Assembly (NCBI RefSeq): GCF_946482605.1
Contig: NZ_CAMLSE010000003.1
Coordinates: 186,001 to 250,000 of the forward strand
Length of the DNA stretch: 64,000 nt
Source of the DNA: an uncultured Dyadobacter sp.
GTDB taxonomy: Bacteria; Bacteroidota; Bacteroidia; Cytophagales; Spirosomataceae
Direction: 5' to 3'
The position numbers and the translations under genes were made by a program. This document shows positions 35,365-44,746 of the stretch, piece after piece. Under the pieces are notes generated by a model. That model worked only from the letters and a program-made list of their open reading frames with translations. It ran no database searches and had not been told where the DNA came from. The stretch's first letter is position 1. Each line of letters begins with the position of its first letter.

Positions 35365-36948
35365 TCAACCAAACAAATAATACAACATACCCATCAGAAG
35401 GCCCATCCCACCCCAGCCCAGCCAGATTTTCCGCCGATCGTAATGTGGTTGAGACGCATAGGTTTCGGTGAGTGTCGGCAGGGACGGCCGGCTCGTTTTT
35501 TCCGGAAAACACAAGGAGACGGCTACCATAAAAACCATCAGAATGGCCGTCAGCAGGAACGTCAGCAGCATAAAATGCGGCCAGAATGCCTTGTGCGGGT
35601 AATCCATGATCTGCATGATGCCGACGCAAAGACAAAGCACCGAACCCGCATACAAAGTGAGGTTGGCGGCTCTGCTCGTCGCCTTTTTCCACACGACGCC
35701 CAGCAGGAACACGGTCGTCAGCGGCGGAGCGAGGTACGTGCCAACCGCCTGCGATAGATCAAAGAGACCTTTATCGACCGTCGAGAGCAGGATCGACATC
35801 ATCAGTGCAATCAATGACGAGCCAATGATCACTGCACGGCCCACAAGCCGGATCCGGGCCTGCGAAGCCGTGGGGTTAATGATCTTCGAATAGATATTCA
35901 ATGAAAAAACCGTACTAAATGCATTGATCCCCACCGCAACATCGTAGATCAGCGCGGCAATCAACGCCGCCAGGGTAATACCGACCAACCCGACGGGAAG
36001 CAGATTGGCGGTCATCACCAGATAAGCGTGATCGGGTTTGCTCAGATTCGGGAACAGGATGAGGCAATAGATGCCCGGCAGCAAAAAGATAAAAGGGACT
36101 AGGGCTTTCAGAAATGCCACCAGCATCACTCCATACTGCCCATGCTGCATGTTCCTGGCTGCAAGCGTCTGCTGAACGATCGTCTGATCGGTACACCAGT
36201 ACCAGATCCCGACTACCGGGTAACCCAGTACCACCGCATGCCAGGGATACACGGGGTCGCTGGTCGGGCGGAATATGGTCCAGAATTCCTTCGGCGAACG
36301 GCTGATCACCTCCTGCACCCCGCCGATCTTGTCTACCGCAATGACGCCCACTACCACCGCCGCTACGACGACGACTACCGATTGAAGCACGCCGGTTTTG
36401 GCGATCGCGCCGAGGCCTCCGATGGCTGTGAAGCTCGTAGCCAGGAGCGTCGCGCCGGTCGCCGCCACCCAAAAAGGGACTTCCAGTATCTGCGCGATGA
36501 CGAGGCCGCCGGTAAGCAGCACAAAACTGACCGAAACGATCAGCGTGGAAATCATCGAATAGTAAGTGAGGAATGTAAATGAACGCTGGCCGTACCGCCG
36601 CAGCAGAAATTCGGGCATGGTACTCACTTTGGTTGCAAAATAATGCGGAATGAACACCATGGCCAGCAACAGCAGAAACCACCACGCCAGCCAGTCGAAA
36701 TTGGCGGCTACCATGCCGGTGGTGTAGGCCATTCCGCCGTAACCCACCAGCATTACCGGGCTCACATTGCTGCTGAAAATGGACAGACCTACATTGTACC
36801 ATTTCAGCGATCTGCCACCCAGAAACAGGTCACCGGCCGTTTGGATCCGCTGTTTCCTGGCAAAATAAAAACCCGACCCGGCGAGCACTGCGAGATAGAG
36901 CACGATAATGCCGATATCGATGTCGCTCAGGATCACTTTTTCACGCAT
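35365..36948 (-). CDS. Sodium:solute symporter (SSS/SGLT-type), probable sugar uptake
   Basis: 527 residues with about 14 membrane helices, the usual SSS size. Signature parts: LGGRSLKWYNVGLSIFSSNV (helix 1, sodium-site region), GGMAYTTGMVAANFDWLAWW, TSFTAIGGLGAIAKTGVLQS, and VVGIWYWCTDQTIVQQTLAARN, the last being typical of the SGLT/galactose branch. It starts 6 bases after the GntR-type gene ends, so the two form an operon, and its stop is 1 base from the convergent tyrosinase-operon stop with no terminator between. It likely imports the monosaccharide freed by locus 3, under control of the GntR protein. Confidence 0.9.
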   Translation of the reverse strand: MREKVILSDIDIGIIVLYLAVLAGSGFYFARKQRIQTAGDLFLGGRSLKWYNVGLSIFSSNVSPVMLVGYGGMAYTTGMVAANFDWLAWWFLLLLAMVFIPHYFATKVSTMPEFLLRRYGQRSFTFLTYYSMISTLIVSVSFVLLTGGLVIAQILEVPFWVAATGATLLATSFTAIGGLGAIAKTGVLQSVVVVVAAVVVGVIAVDKIGGVQEVISRSPKEFWTIFRPTSDPVYPWHAVVLGYPVVGIWYWCTDQTIVQQTLAARNMQHGQYGVMLVAFLKALVPFIFLLPGIYCLILFPNLSKPDHAYLVMTANLLPVGLVGITLAALIAALIYDVAVGINAFSTVFSLNIYSKIINPTASQARIRLVGRAVIIGSSLIALMMSILLSTVDKGLFDLSQAVGTYLAPPLTTVFLLGVVWKKATSRAANLTLYAGSVLCLCVGIMQIMDYPHKAFWPHFMLLTFLLTAILMVFMVAVSLCFPEKTSRPSLPTLTETYASQPHYDRRKIWLGWGGMGLLMGMLYYLFG

Positions 36949-36954
36949 AGCCCG

Positions 36955-37965
36955 TTACAATGTCTTTCTCCTGATCAGAACGTTGGGCAGGATAACCCGG
37001 ATCTGTTGTTTTTGCATGATGGCCTGGCCCGCGAGCTTGCCCATCAGTGCAAAGTCGGTGGAATAGGTCGTGATATCGACAAATTCCTTGGCCGGCTCGT
37101 CATTGACCGACAACAAGCCCACGTCCGTACCCATGGTGAGCTTTTTACTCTTGCATTCCTTCAATATCGACCACATGGTAAAGTTATCGAGGGTGAAATA
37201 GGCCTTCCCCTTTTCAACCGAACCCGGAACAAACTCGCTGATGATCTGGCCCCGGACCGAATGGTCATGCAGGAACCGTTTGAATGCAAAGACGATCTCC
37301 TTCGGGTCCAGCGACTTGGGTGAATGATAGAAAATAATCTCGTCGAACTCCCTGATCCTGTCCGCCAGCGTTTCAAGGACCGAATAGGTTGATTTTTCAA
37401 ACTCCTGGGCAATGTAGTTCACGTCACCGTCCAGTGGTTCGAAACGATCGAATATCATCAGGTTGGCGCGCGGAATGGTTTCCAGAATTTCCCTGGTCTT
37501 GCGGTGCGGAATGGGCGCCACCACATACATCCCGTATTTTCCTTTGATCTGAAAAAGTGTGCTTTCGAGAAAATCAATGCTACCGTGGTGAAAAAACACG
37601 TCCAAATGGACTTTCTTACCCAGCTCCTTTCTGAAATTCCTGTAAAACAATTCTTCGAACGTATCCAGATTATACATCAGCAGGGCCACTTTCATGAACT
37701 GGTCCGTCTGCGCGTTGGTCACGTAATATCCGATCCTGTTCTTGGACTCAACCACCCCCCTGTCCACGAGGTCGCCATATCCTTTCCGGATCGTCTCGCG
37801 GGAAAAACTCAGTTCCTGGATCATCTGGTTCACCGAAGGAAGGAGGTCATTCGGCGCCACGATCTTCTGGTCAATCGCATTGATGATCCCTACGACGATC
37901 TGGTCATGCTTGGAATAGGACGTTACCTCCCTCAATTCCCTAATTTTGTCAAATATGCTCTCCAT
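36955..37965 (-). CDS. GntR-family transcriptional regulator with sugar-binding-protein-like sensor domain
   Basis: 336 residues. The winged helix-turn-helix is at the N-terminus (about 18-85; KHDQIVVGIINAIDQKIV, LPSVNQMIQELSFSRETIRKGYGDLVDRGVVESKNRIGYYV). The remaining 250 residues read as a LacI/periplasmic-binding-protein-like sensor (VALLMYNLDTFEELFYRNF; YVVAPIPHRKTREILETIP; GTDVGLLSVNDEPAKEFVDITTYS; MGKLAGQAIMQ). Such regulators sense a sugar and control adjacent uptake genes. It lies between locus 3 and the symporter gene and is co-transcribed with the latter; the 10-bp repeats upstream of the locus 3 susC are candidate binding sites. Confidence 0.88.
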   Translation of the reverse strand: MESIFDKIRELREVTSYSKHDQIVVGIINAIDQKIVAPNDLLPSVNQMIQELSFSRETIRKGYGDLVDRGVVESKNRIGYYVTNAQTDQFMKVALLMYNLDTFEELFYRNFRKELGKKVHLDVFFHHGSIDFLESTLFQIKGKYGMYVVAPIPHRKTREILETIPRANLMIFDRFEPLDGDVNYIAQEFEKSTYSVLETLADRIREFDEIIFYHSPKSLDPKEIVFAFKRFLHDHSVRGQIISEFVPGSVEKGKAYFTLDNFTMWSILKECKSKKLTMGTDVGLLSVNDEPAKEFVDITTYSTDFALMGKLAGQAIMQKQQIRVILPNVLIRRKTL

Positions 37966-38034
37966 TCGGTGGTAATTACTTCCTTCCGTTGATTAAAACT
38001 GATCTGTAAAACTAAAAACTTATTCATTACTAAT

Positions 38035-38077
38035 GCGTGCCCCCGTAACCAGCGACAAACCGGTTACAGGGGCATGC
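38035..38077 (-). terminator. Terminator of locus 3 (susC-susD-glycosidase)
   Basis: An inverted repeat of 13 bp with one mismatch (tgcccccgtaacc at 38038-38050; ggttacaggggca at 38062-38074), extendable by three pairs, lies directly behind the glycosidase stop (38081). The flank on the exit side of the minus strand is A/T-rich. Confidence 0.7.
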
Positions 38078-38080
38078 AGA

Positions 38081-39517
38081 TTAGTCGACGCGGGCCACCA
38101 CTTGCCGGTTGGCTCCCACATGCACATCCAGGAACGAAACCGTGCGGGCACCTTTGACCGTCATCTGTGCCGCTTTCCGTTTGACGCCGTCCACGATAAT
38201 GAACGGGTGCTTCCCGGTAAACATCGCCCGCCATTGAACCGGCGAAGCGCCCGAATTCCGGAATGAAGCTTTATTCCGGCTCTGCGTCACGGCTATTTTC
38301 CTTTGCAAAACGGGCAGGTTTTCCAACGTATTGGTATCCTCCTCCCTCCCGTTGAACAATGTACTGATCCGGTTCACACGCGCGTCCGCCTGTATGCCCA
38401 TAATGCCCTGCACAATGCCCTGGATCGCGCCATAGGATACTTCCGGATACTCCCGCCGCTTCGTTTGCAGGTCGGTCAAACGCAGGACATAGTTCCGCAC
38501 CTGCGGGGCGTAACCATATTGTCCCAACAGATAAGGGAAATAGGACTCGTTTTCGATGTTCCACTCCCGCGACAGGATCTGGTCGATCACCTTCCGGGTG
38601 CGTGTTGAATCATTCAGTACATCGAACCAAAGCAAAAATGTCTCTCCCTCGGTATAGCCCAATGCGCCCGCGGACGAATAGTACGTAAAATACCTGTTCT
38701 CCTTTTCGCTCCACCATTTCTGCTCAATGTGCTGCCTGTATTGCTCGCCTTTCGCGTCGTACAGTCTGGCTTCCGCCGCCTGGCCGTTCAGGCGCAGCAT
38801 ATCCGCATAGGTTTTCATGCCCCGCGAGAGCGCGGCAACGAGGTCCACACCCATTTTCAGGTCCCGCACACCTTCCGAGTAGGATGCGAGTCCCCGGCAG
38901 CGATGGAAGGAGTCTTCGTCGTTATACGAAGCCTGTGCATTGGGGTGCAGGGGCCGTGACAACAGGGAGTCGGGTTGCAGCACCCAGCGCCGGACGTACT
39001 CGTTGACCGACTTTTTGTGGAAGTTCGCAAACTCCCGGCCGCTCACGTAGTCTTTGTCGCCTGTCCAGAGATAGAGCTGCCAGGCCGAATGCAATACATC
39101 GAAATTGGCATTGAGATTATACCAGAACTCCTCGTCGTTCCGGTAATCGGCCGGTGCCGGCTTCCCCTCCTTGTTGATCTCCCAGTAAGAACACCAGTCT
39201 TTACTATCCGAAATATTTTTGGCGAACAATGAAAACATGTTCTTGTTGGCCTTCCCGAGCCCGATCATCTCGGCGGCCATGCTCTGGTGCGAAACGTCCC
39301 GCATGCAAAACGCCGAACGGGTTGGTAGAGCGGCTTCATACCACTCGCCGACAGGGTCGCCGGGGTTGCCGTGATGACTCAGGGCCATTTCCCTGGCCCG
39401 TTCAAAGGCGGTTTGCAAGGCGGTGTCTGTCGATCGGAATTGCAGCGCTTCGCTTTGTCCAAAACAGCCCTGGCTAAGCGTGAACCCTAATAAAGCTGTC
39501 GCAACGTATTTGATCAT
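38081..39517 (-). CDS. Secreted (alpha/alpha)6-barrel glycosidase-like protein
   Basis: 478 residues from the Met at 39517 (MIKYVATALLGFTLSQGCFGQ, signal peptide); nine further codons are open upstream. The protein is helical with the look of a six-hairpin glycosidase: GNPGDPVGEWYEAALPTR, FCMRDVSHQSMAAEMIGLGK, DEEFWYNLNANFDVLHSAWQLYLWTGD, NDEDSFHRCRGLASYSEG and GALGYTEGETFLLWFDV. The acidic residues of MRDVSHQ and YTEGETF are candidates for catalysis. I cannot assign a CAZy family. It is the third gene of locus 3, 68 bases behind susD, so it should act on the glycan that pair imports. Confidence 0.65.
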   Translation of the reverse strand: MIKYVATALLGFTLSQGCFGQSEALQFRSTDTALQTAFERAREMALSHHGNPGDPVGEWYEAALPTRSAFCMRDVSHQSMAAEMIGLGKANKNMFSLFAKNISDSKDWCSYWEINKEGKPAPADYRNDEEFWYNLNANFDVLHSAWQLYLWTGDKDYVSGREFANFHKKSVNEYVRRWVLQPDSLLSRPLHPNAQASYNDEDSFHRCRGLASYSEGVRDLKMGVDLVAALSRGMKTYADMLRLNGQAAEARLYDAKGEQYRQHIEQKWWSEKENRYFTYYSSAGALGYTEGETFLLWFDVLNDSTRTRKVIDQILSREWNIENESYFPYLLGQYGYAPQVRNYVLRLTDLQTKRREYPEVSYGAIQGIVQGIMGIQADARVNRISTLFNGREEDTNTLENLPVLQRKIAVTQSRNKASFRNSGASPVQWRAMFTGKHPFIIVDGVKRKAAQMTVKGARTVSFLDVHVGANRQVVARVD

Positions 39518-39584
39518 TACTTTTATTTTTGATTTAAAATACAATCTTTCCCGAAATCTCCTTTTTAAAGCCGTGGACCGCTCT

Positions 39585-41300
39585 TCAATTGTAATTGGGG
39601 TTCTGGGTCAATGCAGGGTTCCGTTGCAACTCAGTCCGGGGTATCGGGTAGAAATAAAGCGCAGGGTTCCATACTCTTTTCTGGACGGTGGTCTGCTGGT
39701 AGGAAAACGTGCCGTCGGCCTGTTTGGTGATAATCACGCCCAGGGCGTCTTTGGAGCCGGCTTCGGCAATGCCCCATCTTCTGATATCGAAATACCGGTG
39801 ACCTTCGAAGCACAGCTCGACCCGTCGTTCCTGGCGGATCTTATCCATTAATGCGGCGCCGGAAGCCGCGACGGGTGGCATACCCGCCTTTTGCGCCCGC
39901 AGCCTGTTGAGATACGCCAGCGCTTCGCCATCCTCGCCCAGGGCCGCGCAGGCCTCCATGTAGTTGAGGTACATTTCCGACAACCGGAATGCGACCCATT
40001 GGGAGGCAGCGAAGTCCTGCTTTTGCCAGTCGACGGACTCATCCACCATTTTGCGGATCACATAACGTGTTTTGGAAGCATTCCAAGGCGAATAAGGGCT
40101 CTGAGGCGAATCGTCGCCACCTTCGAAAAACTGTGTAACCCTGCCTTTGAACTGCTGGTTGTTGGCCAGAACGGTTGCGTAGAAACGCGGGTCGCGATTG
40201 GCATACGGATTTTTGGCATGGACAGGGTTTGTCCAGCTGAATGGGGTGCCGTCTGCCATTTCAAATGCGTCGACCATCTGCTGAACCACATTGTAGGCGC
40301 TGTACCCTTCATACCCGTTGGGGCTCAGATCACGGCTCACGGTGTTGAATCGATCGGCGCGCGCGAGCCCGCTGTACACCCTCGCGAAAATGACTTCCGG
40401 GTTGAAAAAATCGAGATAGGTCTTATTGTACGTCCCATTGGCCGCATTACCGTGCAGGGCGTATGGAGTTGCTTTGAAGTCGATCACGGCTTTGGCCGCC
40501 TCTTTGGCCTGCTGCCAGAGCTTTTTGTCTCCGGCGGTGTTGAAATACGGGCTGGCCGCATACAGCAGCAACCGCGATTTCAATGCCAAAGCAGCGCCCG
40601 TAGTGGCACGGCCCCGGTCCAGATCCGCGGAATAAGTGGCTGGCAGCAGCTGCATAGCCTGGTCGATGTCCGACAATATAAAATCCTTCGTCTGCGACCA
40701 GGTAGCCCGTTGTTCGGTGAACGTCCGGTCGTTGACATCGAACACCTTGGTCACCAGCGGCACGCCACCGAATCGTTTCAACAGTTCGAAATAAGCCAAT
40801 GCACGCAGAAAATACACTTCGCCTTTCATGGTGCGCACTGCTTTCCCGGTAGACGTGGTATCGAGCTGACCGATGTTTTTAAGAAACACATTGCAGTTTC
40901 GAACCGAGGAGTAGAGGTCTCCCCATCGGTTGAGGGACGATGCGGTCTGATTATCGGGTGTGGCCTCGCCCTGCACGTAACTGTTCTCATTGGTCCAGTT
41001 AAAATTGCCGTACAATTCGTCCGACTGCGCTCCCCAACCGAACCCGCCATCCTTGTAAGCCAGGACGGTCTGGTCGTAGATGCCGTTCACAAATACCTGG
41101 GCCAGGTTCGGATCTGTCCATACGTCGGTTTCCGAATAAGCATTCAAAGGTTTCAGGTCCAGCACGTCCTTGCATGCACCCATGACGAGCATGAGGACAA
41201 CGATGGAAGCATTTACCCATCTATTTTTCGACCCGGGGATATTCCTTTGCAGGAAGGCCAGGCTGCGGTCAGTAATCGTATTTGATTGCATGGAGATCAT
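39585..41300 (-). CDS. SusD/RagB-type surface glycan-binding lipoprotein (locus 3)
   Basis: 571 residues. A late hydrophobic stretch ends in a lipobox (LVMGAC) at about residue 43, so the true start may be one of the Met residues nearer to it or the N-terminus is simply long. SusD hallmarks: MKGEVYFLRALAYFELLKRFGGVPLV, FRLSEMYLNYMEACAALG, RRVELCFEGHRYFDIRRWG and a closing LYFYPIPRTELQRNPALTQN. It is separated by only 9 bases from its susC partner. Confidence 0.95.
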   Translation of the reverse strand: MISMQSNTITDRSLAFLQRNIPGSKNRWVNASIVVLMLVMGACKDVLDLKPLNAYSETDVWTDPNLAQVFVNGIYDQTVLAYKDGGFGWGAQSDELYGNFNWTNENSYVQGEATPDNQTASSLNRWGDLYSSVRNCNVFLKNIGQLDTTSTGKAVRTMKGEVYFLRALAYFELLKRFGGVPLVTKVFDVNDRTFTEQRATWSQTKDFILSDIDQAMQLLPATYSADLDRGRATTGAALALKSRLLLYAASPYFNTAGDKKLWQQAKEAAKAVIDFKATPYALHGNAANGTYNKTYLDFFNPEVIFARVYSGLARADRFNTVSRDLSPNGYEGYSAYNVVQQMVDAFEMADGTPFSWTNPVHAKNPYANRDPRFYATVLANNQQFKGRVTQFFEGGDDSPQSPYSPWNASKTRYVIRKMVDESVDWQKQDFAASQWVAFRLSEMYLNYMEACAALGEDGEALAYLNRLRAQKAGMPPVAASGAALMDKIRQERRVELCFEGHRYFDIRRWGIAEAGSKDALGVIITKQADGTFSYQQTTVQKRVWNPALYFYPIPRTELQRNPALTQNPNYN

Positions 41301-41309
41301 TGTTTTGAA

Positions 41310-44300
41310 TTAAAAGCTGATGTTTGCGCCCAGATTGACAACCCGCTGCTGCGGGTAATAATAGCCTGAGTTGTTAGGGATTTCAGGATCGAAGGAAGGC
41401 CCGAACTTGTCAATGGAAAACAAATTGCTGCCATTAACATAAATCCTGGCACTGTGCATCTTAGCCTTCCTGATCAGCCCGGAAGGCAGCGAAAAGCCCA
41501 GTTCGACATTTTTCAACCGAAGGAATGCCGCATTGCGCAGCCAGAAATCCGACGTGAGCGTATTAACCCCTCTTGACGCTCCGGTGGGGCCATTGAAGTT
41601 GCGGGGAAACTGGTTATCGCCCTCCTTCTGCCAGCGGCCGTCGAAGAATTCGGTCGCCATATTCAGGCCGGCAGGTGCCAGATAGGACTGGGCCCTGGCT
41701 TGTCCCTGCACGAAAACAGACAGGTCGAGGTTACGCCACGAGCAGCTCAGCGATGTCCCGTAGACCAGTTCGGGAGTCCTTACCGACGATTTCCGTACCT
41801 GGTCCAGACCGTTGATCGCGCCGTCGTTGTTGATGTCCTTGTAGCGTATGTCGCCGGGAGCGGTGTTGGCCGGGTGCGGACTGCCGTCGATTTCCTGCTG
41901 GTTCTGGTACAGGCCGTCAGACTCGTAAACCAGCCAGGAATCGATCGGAATATTGGTTTTTTGCTGATAAGCGGGTACGCTGGCCGCTTCATCCATGAAT
42001 ATCACCTTGTTACGGGCAAAAGTGAGGTTACCTCTCACATTGTAAGAGAAACTGTTCCCGATCGTTCCATTGTAGTAGGCATCGATTTCAATGCCGCGGT
42101 TCAGCACTTTTCCGAGATTCTGGTTAGGCAACGTCAGTCCCGTGTAGGCAGGCACGGACTCGCTGCGCGTGATGAGAATGCCCGACCGCATGGAACGGAA
42201 GTAATCGATGGTCAACCCCAGCTTTCCTTTCAGAAATTGCGCGTCCAGCGCCAGATCGGTGGTAGTGGCCACCTCCCAGGTGATGTCCTTGTTGGGCGTC
42301 GGTCCCGGCAGTAGCGAGCTGACCTGCGACGCACCTGGCCCCAGTGAATAGCCGTAGCCCGTGCCGAGCAGGTAGGTCTGGATGTAATTGAATGCCGAAA
42401 CGACATCATTACCTGTTTTACCCCACGAGCCGCGCAGTTTCAGCTCGGTAATGCCTTTTGCATTGAAAAAATCCTCCTGGGAGATCCGCCAGGCACCGGA
42501 GAGTGCCGGAAAAAATCCATAGCGCCTGCCCTCGGGGAAGTTTTGGGAGCCGTCGTAACGCATGTTGTAGTCAAACAGGTATTTGTTTTTAAAACCATAA
42601 GAAGCCCGGGCGATGAAATTGTTTCGCCCTGTTTGGGCCGCTGTGGAGTTGTTCTGCTGACCGATCAGGCTGCCTGCCGTGAGCTGGTCCAGCGAGTTAC
42701 TGAGGAAATTGGACCGGTATGCGCTGATCTCGTCTGCCTTTCCCTCGAAACGCTCATAGGCTGCAAACCCCTCGATGGAATGGTCGCCAAAGCGGTTGGC
42801 ATAACCCAGCCGGATGTTGAGCAGGTTTTGTGCAAGCGATCCGCGCAGTTCCGATAAGCTTGGCTTGATCGAAGAATTGATCTGCGTGTAAGTGCCCGTC
42901 GCGCCATCGTAACGGAACGCCGGCGGCGGGGTTTTGGTGAAGGATTTGTTTTTAGAAAAGGTAAGGTCATAGGCATAATATCCATCCAGGAAAACCCCAT
43001 CGGCTAGTTTTGAAAGGTCCCATTTAAAGTAGGTTTTCGTTTGAAGGAAGTCGTTGTTGAGCCGGTTATAACCCGCTTCGCCACTGGTAATGTAGATCAT
43101 GCTGTTGTTGGGGCCGCCGCCGATACCCGGACCGACAAGTCCATTGGGATAAATGGGGACCAGGTAAGGATAGGCCAGCCAAAGCTCCCGGAAGATTGCC
43201 CCTGCATTGTAATTACCTACGGCCGAGTTCCGGTATTCGTTCCTGTAAAGAATGTCGACGCCGATTTTCAGGTCGCTGGTTACCGCGATGTCGACGTTCG
43301 CGCGGGCCTGCGCCTGCTTATAGTAGGCGGCATCCTTTTTATAGATCCCGTTCTGTTTCTGATACTGGCCGGAAAGGAAATAGGTCACCTTATCGGTTCC
43401 GCCACGCAGCGAAATCACCTGGTTGTGCTGCAAAGCCTGCTTTTTCATCGTGGCATCCCACCAGTCGGTGCTCGGATATGACAGCGGGTCGGAACCGTCC
43501 CGGAATTTCTGCAAAGCCGCGTCGGGCCAGGTCGGCTTTTGACCGATCATCTGATCGTACTCATTCGTTGCCAATGCATATTGGTAGGAGTTCAGCATTT
43601 GAGGAACCCGCGTCGCCTGGGTTAGCGACCAATTGCTGCCAATGGACAGCACCGGCTTGCCGGCCTGTCCGCGTTTGGTGGTGATCAGGATCACACCATT
43701 GGCCGACCTGGCACCGTAAATGGCCGCCGTAGCATCTTTGATCACCGTAAAAGACTCGATATCCGCCGGGTTAAGCCGCGCAAAGCCACCCGACCGGTCG
43801 GGGATTCCATCGATCACGACAAGCGCGCCGGTGCTTCCGAGTGTAGCCTTGCCGCGCACAAAAATTTCGGCATTGTCGTTTCCGGGCTCGCCGCTCCGGG
43901 TGTTAGCGATCAGCCCCGGCACCCGTCCGGCAATGGAATTGGTGAGGTTGGCGGCCGGCGACTTTGCGAGATCGCTGCCCTTGATCGTCGACACCGCCCC
44001 GGTGAGATCGGCCCGCGTTTTGGTGCCATAACCTACCACCACCACTTCGTCCAGGGCCTTGGTATCGGCTTCCAGCTGCACGTCCAGCTTACTTTTACTG
44101 CCTACCTGGATCTCCCGCGGCAGGTAACCTATGTACGAGAACACCAATATCGCGTCCTGCGACGGCACACCGATCGCAAATTCACCCTCTGCATTGGTGG
44201 AGGTGCCACCCTTTGCGCCTTTGATAATAACGCTCACACCCACCAACGGACCGGAAGCATCGGTCACCCGGCCCGAGACCGAAACCTGCGCGAATGCCGT

Positions 44301-44366
44301 CCCGGACCCCGCCAGGCACAGCAGCACAGTTAGAATGATTGAATAAAAACGGGTACAAAAAGCCAT
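41310..44366 (-). CDS. SusC/RagA-type TonB-dependent transporter without STN domain (locus 3)
   Basis: 1018 residues. Signal peptide ending GTAFAQ, then directly a carboxypeptidase-D-like domain (VSGRVTDASGPLVGVSVIIKG), plug (ALDEVVVVGYGTKTR; STGALVVIDGI; VIKDATAAIYGARSANGVI) and barrel ending NLGANISF. It has no STN domain, and no fecR or sigma gene is nearby, so unlike loci 1 and 2 it should be controlled by a cytoplasmic regulator, most simply the GntR-type protein downstream of the locus. Confidence 0.94.
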   Translation of the reverse strand: MAFCTRFYSIILTVLLCLAGSGTAFAQVSVSGRVTDASGPLVGVSVIIKGAKGGTSTNAEGEFAIGVPSQDAILVFSYIGYLPREIQVGSKSKLDVQLEADTKALDEVVVVGYGTKTRADLTGAVSTIKGSDLAKSPAANLTNSIAGRVPGLIANTRSGEPGNDNAEIFVRGKATLGSTGALVVIDGIPDRSGGFARLNPADIESFTVIKDATAAIYGARSANGVILITTKRGQAGKPVLSIGSNWSLTQATRVPQMLNSYQYALATNEYDQMIGQKPTWPDAALQKFRDGSDPLSYPSTDWWDATMKKQALQHNQVISLRGGTDKVTYFLSGQYQKQNGIYKKDAAYYKQAQARANVDIAVTSDLKIGVDILYRNEYRNSAVGNYNAGAIFRELWLAYPYLVPIYPNGLVGPGIGGGPNNSMIYITSGEAGYNRLNNDFLQTKTYFKWDLSKLADGVFLDGYYAYDLTFSKNKSFTKTPPPAFRYDGATGTYTQINSSIKPSLSELRGSLAQNLLNIRLGYANRFGDHSIEGFAAYERFEGKADEISAYRSNFLSNSLDQLTAGSLIGQQNNSTAAQTGRNNFIARASYGFKNKYLFDYNMRYDGSQNFPEGRRYGFFPALSGAWRISQEDFFNAKGITELKLRGSWGKTGNDVVSAFNYIQTYLLGTGYGYSLGPGASQVSSLLPGPTPNKDITWEVATTTDLALDAQFLKGKLGLTIDYFRSMRSGILITRSESVPAYTGLTLPNQNLGKVLNRGIEIDAYYNGTIGNSFSYNVRGNLTFARNKVIFMDEAASVPAYQQKTNIPIDSWLVYESDGLYQNQQEIDGSPHPANTAPGDIRYKDINNDGAINGLDQVRKSSVRTPELVYGTSLSCSWRNLDLSVFVQGQARAQSYLAPAGLNMATEFFDGRWQKEGDNQFPRNFNGPTGASRGVNTLTSDFWLRNAAFLRLKNVELGFSLPSGLIRKAKMHSARIYVNGSNLFSIDKFGPSFDPEIPNNSGYYYPQQRVVNLGANISF

Positions 44367-44746
44367 GCTGAAAAGGGGTTATAAGTGAAACATAATTGAA
44401 CAGTGCAGGTTGGCTGCGTACAGCCAGCTCACCAGTCCTGTCTAATTTTTTATCAAAAGAACACAATTTTCAAATTAAACTATACTATTCTATACTATTT
44501 TATTTTTCATTGGTAAAATCATTCAGACAGAAGTTGGGTTTTGTAAAATTTGAACTAAAAATCATATTACAAGTAAAATTAGGATACTTATTCGATGCCA
44601 AGTCATCTGATTTTTTACACTATACTATTCTATGCTCATATTAAAATCAAAATTCCCCTGACACTGACAGTCACATAGACGCATACGGAAATCACCGACA
44701 CTGGCCTGGCCTACCCCGGAGTCATTTTGAATTGGGAACACCTTTT
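44367..44746. other. Gene-free AT-rich control region upstream of locus 3
   Basis: 380 bases without a gene. The middle (about 44430-44650) is much richer in A+T than its surroundings. It holds the locus 3 promoter, which I cannot place exactly, and the 10-bp repeats listed separately. Short frames in this stretch have no family features and are not called. Confidence 0.6.
44479..44640. repeat. Direct repeats TATACTATT(C/T), two clusters upstream of locus 3 susC
   Basis: tatactattc (44481-44490) is followed without gap by tatactattt (44491-44500). The pair is echoed 140 bases further by tatactattc (44621-44630) and a degenerate tatgctcata (44631-44640). The 15-base string actatactattctat occurs twice, at 44479 and 44619. 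A 10-bp period puts copies on the same face of the helix, as in binding sites for a regulator; the neighbouring GntR-type protein is a candidate. Confidence 0.6.

Noticed and set aside
44479..44640. CRISPR-like array
   Set aside because: Repeats are 10-15 bp, tandem or 140 bp apart, with no regular spacers and no cas genes.
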